From Peromyscus leucopus (Eukaryota > Chordata > Mammalia > Rodentia > Cricetidae), in assembly GCF_004664715.2 (NCBI RefSeq), contig NC_051063.1, forward strand, positions 144,797,319 through 144,861,318: a stretch of DNA of 64,000 nt. The letters run 5' to 3'. The translations under genes were made by a program, and so were the position numbers. Numbering within the stretch: the first letter of the stretch is position 1; every line of letters starts with the position of its first letter. This document shows, one piece after another, positions 1 through 10,925 of the stretch. Below the pieces are notes generated by a model. That model saw nothing but the letters and a program-made list of their open reading frames with translations, did not search any database and had not been told where the DNA came from.

Positions 1-650
1 TTTCCTACACTTGAAGCCGCTGCACCCGGGTGACCCGTTTCGCGGTGACCACCCCCAAGATCACCTCCAAGCAGAGCCCAGCCTTCCTCGCCCCCTTCCA
101 GGCCAGCCTGATTTGCCACCTGTAGTGGGAGGCATCAATTTCCTCCCTTAATTGTCGAAAAGGGTTTGCTAGAAGGAAAAGCCCAGCTGTTCCCTGGGCT
201 CTGGGCATTTGGTCAGGTTTCCTGGTGGTTTTCTGCTCAAGGAAATCCCCTAACTCATTAAAAAATAATAATAATAGATTAATTGACCAGTTCGGCAACA
301 GGTAGCACCAGGACCCAATAAACTTTGCAAAGAGTATGTTCCAATTACAACCACGCTCAGCGGGAATGCAGTGGGTAAGCCAACATAATCTTTCTTTGCA
401 GCGCAAGAATTTTTCTGTTTTCTTCCCCCATCGATGTCGCTCTTCCGCGTTAGCAATGGACTTTGGGTCCGACTGTAGTCCTCCATCTTGTTGCTGTGCC
501 TGCTGCTGAGAGTGGAGTCTCGGCAGATGACTCTGGGACGCCAATGAGGTCTCAGGCGGCCGGCCACAGGCTTGACTCCGCAGGAACCCCTACCGTAGGG
601 CATGTGGGTTGAGAAGAGCCCATTGTCCCCAGTGCGCCAACATCTGGGAT
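1..650. other. single-copy DNA, possible conserved noncoding element
   Basis: I recognise no repeat here. CpG is kept at roughly 3 per 100 bases, about three times the local background, including a CpG-rich patch near 540-600. The middle (about 130-400) is AT-rich with homeodomain-type TAATTG and ATTAATTG cores. Retained CpG, absence of transposons and AT-rich motif clusters are typical of conserved enhancers, but no alignment is available, so this is inference. Reading frames of 117 and 179 codons on the minus strand resemble no known family. Confidence 0.25.
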
Positions 651-1290
651 GCTGTCAACATCTGCTAGCCATGCAGCTGCAGCTGGCTCTCCTCACCTCC
701 AGGTCAGCAGGCAGCAGGAGGGCTTTGGTAACTAGCCTGATTGCAAAATCAGGCTGAAGGAATACAGACAAGACCTGATGAGAGACACTGGTAGGAGGCT
801 CCTCGATGGGGCTTCTCTCCCTGGGACAAGCTGCACCATCAGTTGGAAACCTATGACACCATCAAAAACAGTCCCTTTGAAAGGGTGCCAGAAAGTATGT
901 GACATTCATGCAAGACCAGATCTCAAATTACCCCAACAAGAATTTATTAAGCACGTTTTTGTGAGGTGTGGGTATGTTAATTTGTAGTGATTTTACTCTG
1001 TTAATGTGTACCATGTAACATTTTAAATACCTTAAATATACACAATGAAATGTAGTTTTGAATGAAAGGAGAGTCCAGGGAGGGGGCCAGTAGGGGTTTG
1101 CCCTGATCTAGAAATTACAGGTTTCCAAAGACTAGGCCAGGGTCATTGCTTCTCAACTGAACTGCCTCTACACATAAATTGGTGTCTAAAGTGAGCTTCT
1201 GAAATCAGCACCTCTTTCTCCTGGCCCTTTGCTTCTCACAGCTTTTATTTATCAGTTCTGCTTCCCCTCACTTCTCTCCCTTCTGCTGGC
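651..1290. other. single-copy DNA without recognised features
   Basis: No gene, repeat family or RNA gene is recognisable. The 69-codon frame at 778-987 has no family resemblance. Confidence 0.4.
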
Positions 1291-1300
1291 CAAAGAAGAG

Positions 1301-1360
1301 CTGGCCCCAGCAGGGAAGAGCTGGCCCCAGCAGGGAAGAGCTGGCCCCAGCCGGGAAGCA
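1301..1360. repeat. 20-bp minisatellite, three copies
   Basis: The 20-base unit ctggccccagcagggaagag occurs three times head to tail. The first two copies are identical and the third differs at its end. The unit is not a multiple of three, so the array shifts frame between copies. Confidence 0.9.
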
Positions 1361-1597
1361 GGCACCTGGTTTGGATTTCACAGAAGAAAAAGTGATGTAA
1401 ACACCTGGTCCCATGGAAGTCTGGGTACAGCCAATCTACACACTGGCGGCTCCGACTTCTATCTAGAAAGGCACATCCCTGAGACCTCCAGGGATCTCCA
1501 GCTGTCACCTCTCAGTCTGCCACCTGCTGTACATCACAGAATCTCAGTGCCACCCATCAAAGCTAATTGATCTCTGTGTTGCCAGGAGGTTCCAAAA

Positions 1598-1772
1598 CAG
1601 GGTTTCTCAGCCTCAGGACCAATGGCGTTTTAAAGGGCTGGCCCTATGGTAGGGATTGTCTTCCATAGGGCAGGCTGCTTAGTTCATCCCAAACTCTGTA
1701 TTCTATATGTCAGTGGTACTTCTGTTCTGCTTGTGGCAACCAGCAATGTGTCCTGAAGTTTTGCCTGGTTGG
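1598..1772 (-). mobile_element. MER5A-like hAT-Charlie DNA transposon fossil
   Basis: The segment starts with the MER5 terminal sequence in the form cagggtttctcagcctc. It continues with a degenerate body ending near the characteristic 'gtggcaaccagcaatgtgtc' stretch. MER5A is an ancient non-autonomous transposon shared by placental mammals, so this copy predates rodents. It is on the minus strand relative to the usual consensus. Confidence 0.65.
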
Positions 1773-2159
1773 AAAAACCTCTAGACAAAACAAATGCTCG
1801 TTAAATGAAATCCCAAGATGTCCAGTGTGGCGTCTGATATTCAACCACACCAGTGCTGTTTTCAAGCTCAAATCGCATGTTTCCCTGATCCATTTAACTT
1901 CACAGGATTTGTAGAAATAAGGCTTTAGGGTTGGTGAGGGTTAATTCTGGGCAACCCATAACGTTTTAAGAAGGAACCTTTATGGGTAGACAGCCTGGAG
2001 TTACTCATCCCCGGGACGGGCTAAGTGTTCATCGCCATGCTTCATAGGCCCTCGTGGCAATCTTTTGGGCCAGGGCCCACGGATTTAGCTTGAGTTCATG
2101 TTCTTTCGTGATTTCACATCTCATACAATCATAGCCACCCTCCCCCCCACCTGCCACAG

Positions 2160-2730
2160 TGTGGAAATGGTTTTCATAGTTCTCCCAAAGGTTCATGTGC
2201 TAGAATCGTGATAGAGGGCGGCAGAACTGTTGAGAGACGGGGCCTGATGTAGGTCATGAGAACGAAGCCTCAGAAGGGATCAGTGCTCTCAAGTCCATTG
2301 GTTCCCAAGATAGCAGCTTTTTTGTATGTTATTACTTTGTGTGTGTTTTCCCTGAGTGCATGTTTGTGCACCATATGCACTCGGTGACCAGAAGAAGGGA
2401 CTTGGGACTGTAGTTACAGATGGGTGTGAACTACTATGTGAGTGTTGGGGATCAAACCCTGGTCCTCGAGAAGAGCAGACGGAGCTCTGAACCCCTGAGC
2501 CACCGCTCTAGCCAAAAGCAAGTTCTTCTAAAGCAGGGCTTCTGCATGGGACTGCTTCCCTTCCTCTGCCATGCCGTGACATGGCCAAGGTCTCTCCCGA
2601 ACAAAGCTGCCATGCCACGCCCTTTGGATCCTCTAGCTGTAAGAATCATGAGCTGAAGTGAGCTTCTTTTTAAACTACCCAGTGGCAGCTGTTTTGTTAC
2701 AGCGACACAAGATGAACTAATCGACCACTG
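2160..2730 (+). mobile_element. MLT1/MST-type MaLR LTR, interrupted
   Basis: The left part carries the MaLR signature gagacggggcctgatg followed by a ggtcatgag motif. The right part shows the typical LTR 3' end: a 'gctgtaagaatcatgagctg' stretch, then aaactacccagtggcag and ttttgttacagc. The two halves are separated by a minus-strand B2/B3 SINE at about 2318-2513. MaLR LTRs are remnants of non-autonomous ERVL-class retrotransposons. Confidence 0.7.
2318..2513 (-). mobile_element. B2/B3 SINE nested in an MLT1-like LTR
   Basis: It reads on the minus strand. The plus strand shows the tail-side gcatgtttgtgcacc block, then gaccagaagaaggga, then the tRNA-like head ending gagccaccgctctagcc. The RNA polymerase III A and B boxes lie in that head. 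It sits inside an LTR, so it inserted later than the LTR. Confidence 0.75.
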
Positions 2731-2734
2731 TCTT

Positions 2735-3140
2735 CCACAGCCCCAAACCGACACGCACCAAGCTAACCCCACACACAGCCCACTGCTTCCTGGTCCTTCC
2801 TCCTCTAGCTATTGGCTGCTCCTTCAGTCTGGACTGCCTCAGTCCCTTCCTGCCCCCTGGGCAGGGTACCTTCTAGAGATCCAGCTCTGAGCTCCCCACC
2901 CGCCCTAGGAAAGATGAAAGGTCCCTCCTCCCAATCCCCAGCTGTCCTATCACTGCCAAAAATGCCAGCTCTAACACAGCTGGGAGCAGGACAGGCGAGT
3001 ATACGTGAAATGGAGGACTTTGTTCATAGATAAGGCTGGGCCAGTGCTGCTGTTTCATCCACCCCCACGTTGCCCCAGTGACCCACTCCTCCTGTATTCT
3101 GAGAGAGGAGTCAAAGGTCGCTCGGAACCTTCTCTGTCAG
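2735..3140. other. single-copy DNA without recognised features
   Basis: Moderately GC-rich and free of recognisable transposons. Short frames on both strands have no family resemblance. Confidence 0.35.
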
Positions 3141-3660
3141 ACCAGGTTTTTACATTATTTGGAAAAACTACTAACAACCTGGTAATGAACTTCATTTTTT
3201 TTCCTTACTGTTATTTGGGCATTGTTATACACCATCAGATTTCTTGGTTCCAAGAACCTTACAATAGCATTCTAAGCATGCTACAGATATGCAAAAATTA
3301 CACAGTGCAGTGGGAGGTGTTTAAAAAAAAACACACATTAGTAAAATTGGATCTAGAGCACCCAGTGTTTGCAACAGTTTAAAATATTAATGCATGTTGG
3401 ATGCCAAGGCTCAACCAGACTCCTGTTTGGCAGGAACAATTTTGCATAGGTAATTAGATACACGTGCAAATATTTAACTATAAGCCAATGCTTATGCCAT
3501 TGAAGTACAGTGGTTCATCAGCTAGCCACCTGGTTGGCAGCGCCAATTAAAGATTCGCCCATGTTACAGCTACATCCTTCATCGTCTCGGTATTCTGGAA
3601 ATACAAACAATTAGGAAAATAGTAGGGGGAGGGTTAAAAAATGATTGAAAGGTAATTCTG
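3140..3660. promoter_or_regulatory. candidate conserved noncoding element (AT-rich)
   Basis: This is AT-rich, repeat-free sequence with dense homeodomain-type motifs, such as taggtaattagata near 3449 and gccaattaaag near 3542, plus retained CpGs near 3538-3590. The pattern resembles developmental enhancers. The function is a guess, because conservation cannot be tested from one sequence. Confidence 0.25.
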
Positions 3661-3827
3661 CAGCGAAACTGCTGGAAATCTGCAACTGTACATACTTTGT
3701 GTTATTTTCATGTCTCCTACGAGATTATGAGTTGCTGAGTTGGCTAAACACAATCACACTCATTCTTCAATTGGGGTGGATTGTCAACTACACATTTCAT
3801 GTAAAATGTGAACATCTGGGGGAGTGG

Positions 3828-3896
3828 GTATAAGTGAATGGTGGAGCATTTGCCCCGCATGTGAAAGAAAAAATAACGGAATTCAGTCCCCAACAC
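3828..3896 (+). mobile_element. degenerate ID-like tRNA-derived SINE
   Basis: The weak pattern 'ggtggagcatttgcc' followed by 'ttcagtccccaacacc' matches the A-box and B-box layout of ID/B4 heads. It is diverged and short. Confidence 0.45.
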
Positions 3897-3899
3897 CCC

Positions 3900-4770
3900 A
3901 AAAATATAATCATTAGTATTTTCTAAAATTTAATCAGCACACCCAAAATCAAGTCTGGTCACATGTTAAATAGTACATGCCAATAAATAGAAATATATCC
4001 ACACAGAAAATACAACTACAGAAACTGGTAATAAAGCTAAAGTTTTCTAACCTCGGACTCCATCCCTGAAGAACCATGTAGCAGGGAATTCGTTGCAGTG
4101 TGTAGGAATGAGAACGTATGTCTAATTGGAAGGTTGGATTACTTGGTCCCCAGTAAACCAACCCTTCAGAGCCTCCTCAGTGGCAAAGTAGAGAAAGCAA
4201 TGTCTATTCTATTAGGTTGTGGCCAGCAGGCAACCACATATTCACACTGTCCTTTGAGAAACAGAGATAGACACTCTCCGTCCTGCCCTTGGTGGCTGTT
4301 GGGAGACCCCTGAGGAGCATTGTGGTGATGCATCACACTTTCCTAGCTTATCTAGGACACAATGCTGGAATGCCTTTGAAAACCATGCATGTCCTTTGAC
4401 CTACGACATTTGTTCCAAGTGAGACTGACCCCACTTAGGTGACACATAGTAAGGCTGGACCCAGTGGCATGAACTACAGCAGTGACAGGTTGCCAAGGCT
4501 TCTAAGAATGAACATTTTTTTCGAGAAAGGCAGGGAAAATGTTAGCAGTGGTGTGCAGAATTCATGCCTCTCCCTTCTAAATCGTATGTGAAGCCTTTCC
4601 TATTCCCTACAAGTCCAACTAAAGAATTTCCAGAGACATGTGACCTTTCTAAGGAACCCAGTGTAACAAAGTTTGTGTGAGTGTGCATATGCAATGTGTA
4701 TGAACAGCAGGTGAGTGAGCACACTCACCAAGATGGACTGGGAACCTTGGGGAGTCTCCCTATCCACCTC
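3900..4770. other. single-copy DNA
   Basis: No gene or transposon is recognised. A perfect 12-bp palindrome, gtgatgcatcac, lies at 4325-4336. Several short frames are present but none resembles a protein family. Confidence 0.35.
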
Positions 4771-4777
4771 GCACCTC

Positions 4778-4888
4778 CCAGTAGAAATGCCTAGGTTACA
4801 GATGTCCAGAGATGCTGCGGGTCTGAGTGCAGATGCTCACCTTGCTTGGCAAGAGCTATTGCCCACCGAACCATCTCTCTGCTCCCAC
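4778..4888 (-). mobile_element. degenerate B4/ID-type SINE, minus strand
   Basis: The plus strand reads 'caccttgcttggcaagagct' and then 'gaaccatctctctgctccc'. This is the reverse complement of a tRNA-like SINE head (in the sense direction a gagatggtt box and a gccaagcaagg stretch). Confidence 0.5.
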
Positions 4889-4889
4889 C

Positions 4890-5690
4890 ATTATAAAGCT
4901 TTACAATACTTTATCTCATTTAAATGAATGTAAGAAAAGAAAAAGAAAAAATTCCAATGTCAGGGCATACCTGGTTGTTTAATAGATTGCTCAGGCATTT
5001 TGATAACTTAACTCTTAATGTCTCGACACAGACATGTGTTTGTATCTTCAAGCCAAGGACCTGCTGTCCACATCATTTTGTTGCATTATCAACAGTGGGC
5101 CAGGCAAACGCTGTGGTGTTCACACCTTCTGCTTCTTGTAGACCAATCTCACCTATTTCACTTGGGAAGCAGACCTAGTGGGTGAGAGGCCAGGGACTGC
5201 CATTTGGATAAAGGGGCTCAGTCTGCCAAGCTCATTCACCACGTGAGCCTGGACAGCCCTTTCCCAGTTCCATGCCTCACTCCCCTTATCCATAAAAACG
5301 CAATGCTAATGTGTATGACAGGATCATCATGCCCCACATCATGCTGAGTACCTCACACATCCAGTGCCCCAGGAGAACACACATGAAACCCCAAACACAA
5401 GGCACCAAGCTTACCCTCAGTGCCATTGCTACCGGATCATTTTGCTGGTGAAAAGAATTTTATTCTCCCGTAATGGCGAGTAGTGCTTGGTAACTGAGGA
5501 AATCCGTGGAAGATTCCCTAGTAACCTCTTCACCTGATAGGTCACAAGATGACCCTCTGTAGGGGCTGAGCTGATACACCAGACTGACCGCCAATGACGT
5601 CGATGTCTACTTTACTTTTTAAACTGAAATTGTACACTCATAAGAAGCTGCTGAATAACATGAAACCAGTGCACTGGCATGGAACAAAAA
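4890..5690. other. single-copy DNA without recognised features
   Basis: I see no repeat family, RNA gene or convincing reading frame. CpG is low, as expected for bulk rodent DNA. Confidence 0.35.
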
Positions 5691-5703
5691 CATCCAGTAG
5701 TCC

Positions 5704-5988
5704 ATGCTGGGGAGAAGGATTGGTGAGTACCGTGTCTGCTTTGAATGTGAAGACCTGAGTTAGATCCCCCGCACCTACACAAAAGTGGGAGGTAGTGGTG
5801 CATACCTGTCATCCCAAGGCTGGGAAGGTAGAGACAAGAAGGATGCCTGGGGCTGATCAGTTGTTCTAGCCAAATCTGAGAGCTCCAAGTTCAATTCAGT
5901 GAGAGACCCTGCCTCAAAAAAGTAAGATGGAGAGCAACTGAGGAAGACCCTTGGCATCAACCTCTGACTTCTATGTGCACACATAAGG
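5704..5988 (+). mobile_element. B4-family (RSINE1-like) SINE
   Basis: It has a tRNA-like head with 'gacctgagttagatcccc', a B1-related middle (catacctgtcatcccaaggc), and the tail signature gagagaccctgcctcaaaa followed by gatggagagcaactgagg. It ends in a purine microsatellite, common for B4 tails. Confidence 0.8.
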
Positions 5989-6001
5989 TCATGTATTTAC
6001 A

Positions 6002-6066
6002 CAGAGAGAGACAGACAGACAGACAGACAGAGACAGACAGGAGATGGAGGGAGGGAGGGAGGAGGA
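6002..6066 (+). repeat. (GACA)n and (GGGA)n purine-rich microsatellite
   Basis: Runs of acag/gaca units are followed directly by ggga units, at the 3' tail of the preceding B4 SINE. Confidence 0.85.
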
Positions 6067-6655
6067 AGAGAGAGGCACACATGTATGCACAAATAAATAA
6101 ATATAAAATTGATTGTTAGTATATGTCCAAAAGACACTCCAGGTGAATTTCAGTTCCATCGTGAGGACAAGGAAGCATGAACACACTATTAAACACACAA
6201 TCTCTGCAACCACAATGCTTGAATTCAAATCCCCAGCTCGGATGTTCACCACCTGCATGGCTCTGGCCAGGCAGCTCAGCACTCTGTGTCTCCTCGTCTC
6301 TTCTGGAGATGACTGCAATCGCAGGATAGCCCTCGAAGGGTTTTGATGAAGATTAAATAAGGTGATACTTTTTAAAGATTGCTTGGCCTGTGTTTCACAT
6401 TCAGCGAATAAAAGATCTTGGCCTATAAGGCCACCGTCCTCCTCTCAGAATCCCGAGACTTCCCTGAAAGATAAGGCCTGCGGGATTCCGAGGGGAGGGG
6501 GGCGAGATGGAGTAGGTAAGTCACTGAGCAGAGAAGGCCAGGGGTCAACATCTGTGAACCGCAGATCACCCCAAGGGCACCAGACTACATACCCATCCCA
6601 AGGCTGTTTTATCACATTGCTACGGATTTTCAGTCAAAACAGTTTTGTGGAGGGT
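6067..6655. other. single-copy DNA
   Basis: No transposon is recognised. There is modest similarity to a MIR near 6230-6360 (tcaaatccccagctcgg, then a 'gcaggatagccctcgaagg' stretch), too weak to call. Reading frames of 77-129 codons have no family resemblance. Confidence 0.3.
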
Positions 6656-6658
6656 TGT

Positions 6659-6698
6659 TTTTTTCTTTCTTTCTTTCTTTCTTTCTTTCTTTTTTTTG
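6659..6698 (+). repeat. (TTTC)n microsatellite
   Basis: Uninterrupted tttc units followed by a T run. Confidence 0.9.
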
Positions 6699-6699
6699 T

Positions 6700-7285
6700 T
6701 TCAGTCCTAAGTCCCACTTGCCCTGCATTGGTAGCTGAAAAAAAAATGTGAGAGGTCAAAGAAAATATAGGCCAATGAAAATAACATGGCAGCCAGAAAT
6801 TAATTGCAGAGCCTGTTTAATATGACAGGGGACCCCCTAAAATCCTATTATGTCGTTCCCGGCTTCCCTTCATCAGGCACGCAGGTTCTGCACACAAAGG
6901 CCAGGGCAGGCTCCCCGGTGCATTGCTGCATTAATTTGACATTTCTGGCTCCAATTAACCTTACGTTTCGACTATTTTCTAAAGATTGTTCTTTTAATTT
7001 GCGATAAGGTTATTTTTTTTTTTCCAATGGTGTTTCACAAGCTTGTGCACAAAGGCCTGTTGTAGACAATCGAGCCCAGTTGCCGCATGCTCCAAGGCAA
7101 CACACTGTGGCTTGTACCTGGCCTGTTCACAAGTGTGCGTGCTAGGTGAGAGAGGGCTTTCCCACAGTGGAAGCTGGTGGGCACGCGTGGGTGACCTATG
7201 ATGGCACGGTGGGCATTGTAAGCCAATTAGGCCACCTTCCAAGGCCAGAGCGAGGAAACCTAAGTGAAAACAAGCTAGATTATAA
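6700..7285. other. single-copy DNA, AT-rich in part
   Basis: No recognised repeat. The stretch 6780-7010 is AT-rich with TTAATTGC and CCAATTAACC motifs and may be a short conserved element; this is a guess. Confidence 0.25.
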
Positions 7286-7286
7286 A

Positions 7287-7562
7287 GGCTGTGGGAATGG
7301 ATGGTCCAGGGGGTAAAGAGCTTGCCACAGAAATATGAGGACCTGAGTTCAGATCCCAGCATCCACACAAAAAGTCAGATGTGACCATATATACCCCAAA
7401 TCCAGAAGATTACTGGGCTCCCTTGCCAGCTGGTCCGGACTATCAGTGAGTTCCAGATGCACTGGGAGACCCTCTTTCAAAATATAAGGCAGGGAGCAAT
7501 AGAGGACACCCCAACATCAACCTCTGGCATGCACATGTGCACACACCCACATATACCACATG
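7287..7562 (+). mobile_element. B4-family SINE
   Basis: The head reads 'ggacctgagttcagatccca' and the tail includes gggagaccctctttcaaaa and a caacctctggcatgcac end. The layout is the same as in the copies at 5704 and 7615. Confidence 0.8.
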
Positions 7563-7614
7563 CTTCCAGACAATGTACTGAGCTCAGTCTGACTCGTTTA
7601 CTGAAAACATGAGT

Positions 7615-7858
7615 ACACACATATTTGCCACACAAACGTGAGGAGGACCTGGGTTCAATCCCAGGACCAGCATGGTGGCTCTTGCCTGTAATCAATGTGC
7701 TGGAGAAGCAGAGATGAGAGGATTTCTGGGGCTTTCTGGCCAACTGATATGGCCAAATCAGTGAGCTTCGGGTTCAGTAAGAAGTTGTCTCAAAAAATAA
7801 AGTGGAGCGTGATGGAGAAAGATACTTGACATTGATCCCTAGTCTGTCTAATTCTCAC

Positions 7859-7860
<2 letters not shown>
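7615..7860 (+). mobile_element. B4-family SINE with CA tail
   Basis: The head gaggacctgggttcaatccc is followed by a gctcttgcctgtaatc middle and a tail with caaaaaataaagtggag. It leads straight into a (CA)n tract, the usual B4 tail. It is only about 50 bases from the previous B4 copy, in the same orientation. Confidence 0.8.

Positions 7861-7865
<5 letters not shown>

Positions 7866-7910
<45 letters not shown>
7866..7910 (+). repeat. (CA)n microsatellite
   Basis: About 22 uninterrupted CA units at the end of a B4 SINE. Confidence 0.95.
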
Positions 7911-7911
<1 letters not shown>

Positions 7912-8458
7912 ACATGAGACTTAATTGGAGGAAGTTAACTTAGGGGTGTACAGGCAAAGTGACAATTGAGACCCCATCCCTTTCTTCCTCTCTTTTGCTT
8001 CCTTCCTGCCAGGAGGTGAGCACTTCCTCAACGATGCACAATCCACCAAGATGTACTGCTCTGCCACAGACCCAACAGCAAAAGAGCCAAGTGACCACAG
8101 ACCAAGACCTCTGAAACAATGAGCCAAATAAAGCTGTTCCACCTTCTGAGTCGGCTCTCCCAGGTATCTTGCCTGTCTCACACACCCTCCATGGCCCCTG
8201 TCTGCCCTCGTTGATTGCTGAACCACAGAAGGTTTGAGGCCTAGAAAATATACCTCGGGGTTCTGCCATCTCTGTGCAGTGGGTACTGTGGACGGTGCCA
8301 CCCCGCTGGGCACACCGGGATGTGTAATTCTTCTTTCAATAACTCTGAATTTTCTGAATGACTCTAAAAGTGGAACCAGACTTGGCCTCTGCAAATACAG
8401 AATTTATTATCTGTAAGCAAGAGGTCCTGCTCTAATTTCTTTTAAAAACTGTCACCTT
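7911..8458. other. single-copy DNA
   Basis: No recognised transposon. The 157- and 109-codon minus-strand frames overlap each other and match no family known to me. They lie in non-CpG-rich sequence without visible splice or promoter context, so I do not call a gene. Confidence 0.35.
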
Positions 8459-8655
8459 GGAATTGGAGCAAGGGCTCAGTGGTTACCGTCGGCTACTCTT
8501 GCAGAGGACCTGGGTGTGGTTCGCAGCACCCACATGATGGCACACAAGTAACTGTAACTCCAGTTTTAGAGGCTCCAACATCCTCCCCTGGCCTCCACAG
8601 GCACATGGTACACATCTAGACACACAGGCAAAACACTAATACACACTTTAAAAAC
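8459..8655 (+). mobile_element. B2/B3 SINE
   Basis: It has a sense-strand tRNA-like head ('gcaagggctcagtggtta'), then cagaggacctgggtgtgg, cagcacccacatgatgg, aactgtaactccag, and a tail leading into an A-rich end (actttaaaa). Confidence 0.8.
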
Positions 8656-9150
8656 TTCCACCTTTCAGCTCCTCTGTGGGAAACGCACTGGGCCTTGTAG
8701 GATCCTTGGGAGCGACAAAGATAATCCTGAAGATAATCCTGAAGAATTCTTCTCTCAGTCACGCCTACATGCTCTTTAGAACACCTGTTGTCAATAGACC
8801 CTGTGGAACAAGTACCCAGCCCAGCAAACTGCCATAGGATCCCCAGGGCAGATACGCTGATTCAGAATGAGCTTAACAAGATGACGGAGGAGCACGTGTT
8901 CCTCTGGAAGGACATACCCACAAGAGCCTTCCAAAAGGGAGCTGGATAGAAGTGAGAGGGAGGGAGAGCCTTCAGCTCAGCATGCGGCTCTCACGTGTGG
9001 AAAGAAGAGAAGAAAGGGCCAACTGAGAAAGAGGGATTGTCCATCGTAGTGCAGCCCAACATTCAAATAGACGGTTACCCCTAGCATCTGTACCCCTATG
9101 GAGGGTCAGTACCACCATTGCATAACAGCTCTGCACCTAAATAAAAGGGT
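8656..9150. other. single-copy DNA
   Basis: No recognised repeat or gene. A 15-base sequence, gataatcctgaagat/a, is tandemly doubled near 8719-8745. Confidence 0.35.
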
Positions 9151-9151
9151 A

Positions 9152-9231
9152 TGGTTGGCTAAGGGTAGAGCTGATCATAGAGTGCTTGCCTAGTGCACGT
9201 AAGGTCGAAACTTTCATCCCCAACACTGCAA
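9152..9231 (+). mobile_element. ID-type SINE
   Basis: The tRNA-Ala-related head reads 'gagtgcttgcctagtgcac' and 'catccccaacactgcaaaaa', matching the ID (BC1-derived) pattern with an A-rich end. Confidence 0.6.
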
Positions 9232-9249
9232 AAATCGTAAGTAAAGAAA

Positions 9250-9412
9250 ATAAAGTTGTAATGCTTGCACAGAATCTACACACATCCTACCCTAGACTTT
9301 AACATTTTCTAAATGACTTGCAATACCCAATACACAAGAAACACTGTATAAGCAGCTGTGATGCTGTATTGCTTAGAGAATAATGTCAAGAAAACTTATC
9401 TGTGTATTCTCA
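9250..9412 (-). mobile_element. MER2 (Tigger-type) DNA transposon fragment
   Basis: The order 'acacatcctaccctagact', 'attttctaaatgacttgca', a 'gtattgcttagagaataatg' stretch and tcaagaaaac follows the MER2 reverse-complement consensus. It lacks both terminal inverted repeats. It is one of four MER2 copies in the window (also at 21767, 31071 and 46895). Confidence 0.6.
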
Positions 9413-9419
9413 ATACATG

Positions 9420-9462
9420 GGTTGTTTTGTTTGTTTGTTTGTTTGTTTGTTTGTTTGTTTTC
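9420..9462 (+). repeat. (TTTG)n microsatellite
   Basis: About ten tttg/gttt units. Confidence 0.9.
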
Positions 9463-9619
9463 TCCTGAAAGTGTTTTATTTTTCCACGGCTAAAGCCATG
9501 GTTATGAACAGAAGGCCACCCATTGCCATCATTGCTGTGAGGTATTCCTGCCTGTGTTCCTCTCTTACCCATCTTCCTTTATGCCAGATTCCCTTGAGTA
9601 CTTTGTTTTAAATATTGTC

Positions 9620-9868
9620 TTTTTCTTTTAATTATATATATGTACATATGTATGTATGCATATAGGCATGCATGCATGTGTGTATGTATGTGGGGGCAAG
9701 GGCGTGTGCAGGGGAGTGCAGGTGCCCACCTGGTGTCCAGAAAAGAGCCTTGGAGCCCTTGAACCCGGACTTATAGCTGCCTCCTATGGATACCGGGTAG
9801 TGAACTCAGGTCCTCTGTAAGAACAGTACACACCCCTAACCTCTGACTCTTCACTCCAGCACCTCAGG
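9620..9868 (-). mobile_element. B2/B3 SINE, minus strand
   Basis: After an AT-rich, tgtatg-rich tail the plus strand shows gtgcccacctggtgtccag, agtgaactcaggtcctct and cttcactccagcacc, the reverse complement of a B2/B3 head. Confidence 0.7.
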
Positions 9869-9889
9869 CCTTTTTTCTTTTTTTTTTTT

Positions 9890-10480
9890 TCCTTTCACTC
9901 TATAATCCTTGAAACATGTGTAATACATAATTTGCTTTAAAATTCAAATAAATCCACTTTATTGATTGCATGTGGTTATCTCTTCTCAAGATATAGTCTC
10001 CATCATTGGACATTTGGACCACTTCTTTACCAAACCAAAACTTTCACGACCAATTTTACCACTGAAATAACAGGGATAATTTCCAAGCACACTCTGAAAC
10101 AACAGATAGACCCTGTCTGCCTTTGATAGAATTTTATGTTCTCCACTTAGTGAAGAAAAAAACTTCCCAGCATTTGGTGCTCACAGAAAGGAATAAAAAG
10201 ATGTGGGTTTTTTTTTTTTTTTTCACACTTCAGGCATCAGATGCTAAGTTTTAAAATACCCTGCATGGTGTGAACTTAGCTTTCAACATTAAGCACAGCT
10301 TTTCCAAGTCTGAAACCAAGCAGTTAAGAAATAAAGATGTTAGGCAGCGAAACGCACACGTGTGGAGCATCGAATTGTTAAAATGACACACATGTGAGGG
10401 AGAACAGCCGTTCACACTCAGATCGTCAGCTGGAGGTCCTCCCGTGAATCAACCCCAGCCTCCAGAGGGCGTGGATGCAC
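9890..10480. other. single-copy, AT-rich DNA
   Basis: It holds a T17 run at about 10207-10223 and otherwise no recognised repeat. No gene signal. Confidence 0.3.
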
Positions 10481-10485
10481 AACAG

Positions 10486-10510
10486 TGCACACACACACAC
10501 ACACACACAG
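10486..10510 (+). repeat. (CA)n microsatellite
   Basis: About twelve CA units. Confidence 0.9.
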
Positions 10511-10726
10511 AGTCTTTTACAAAACACACCAGCCGAAGCACAGTCTTTTGTCCTCAAGTGTAGTCCCACACACATGTGCGTTTGACATCTTCATCAGACA
10601 GAGAAAGCCACACAGACGCCTGAGGAAGCTATTTCCTCCTCTTTCCTTTCCTGTTTGTGTGTGTGAAGATGCATGTGTACGTGATACACTGGCTGTTGCT
10701 TTTCAGGCACCATCCAGTTTGGGTGT

Positions 10727-10801
10727 GTTTTGTTTTGTTTTGTTCTGCTGTGTTGTGTTTTGTTTTGTTTTGTTTTGTTTTGTTTTGTTTTGTTTTGTTT
10801 T
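10727..10801 (+). repeat. (TTTTG)n pentanucleotide tract
   Basis: Fifteen or so ttttg units with one imperfect stretch (ctgctgtgttg). It is the reverse complement of the A-rich tail of the adjoining B1. Confidence 0.95.
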
Positions 10802-10925
10802 GAGACGGGATCTCTCACTGACTAGCTGTCCAGCAAACCAGGTGTATGCCCATCTTCACCCCCCTAACACTGGGATTGAGATTACAAATCGGTGCTACCA
10901 TGCCCTGCTTTCCTTTAAAAAAATT
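10799..10925 (-). mobile_element. degenerate B1 SINE, minus strand
   Basis: The plus strand has 'gagacgggatctctcact', then ctaacactgggattgagatta and 'cggtgctaccatgccctgc', the reversed B1 body. It is heavily diverged compared with the copy at 13283. Confidence 0.7.

Noticed and set aside
5..603. Overlapping minus-strand frames of 179 and 117 codons as a gene
   Set aside because: They share the same DNA in different frames and resemble no family. The retained CpGs are better explained by a noncoding conserved element.
7866..7910. CRISPR-like or regulatory array
   Set aside because: These and the other CA, GA and TG tracts are simple microsatellites attached to SINE tails; no spacer structure exists anywhere in the window.
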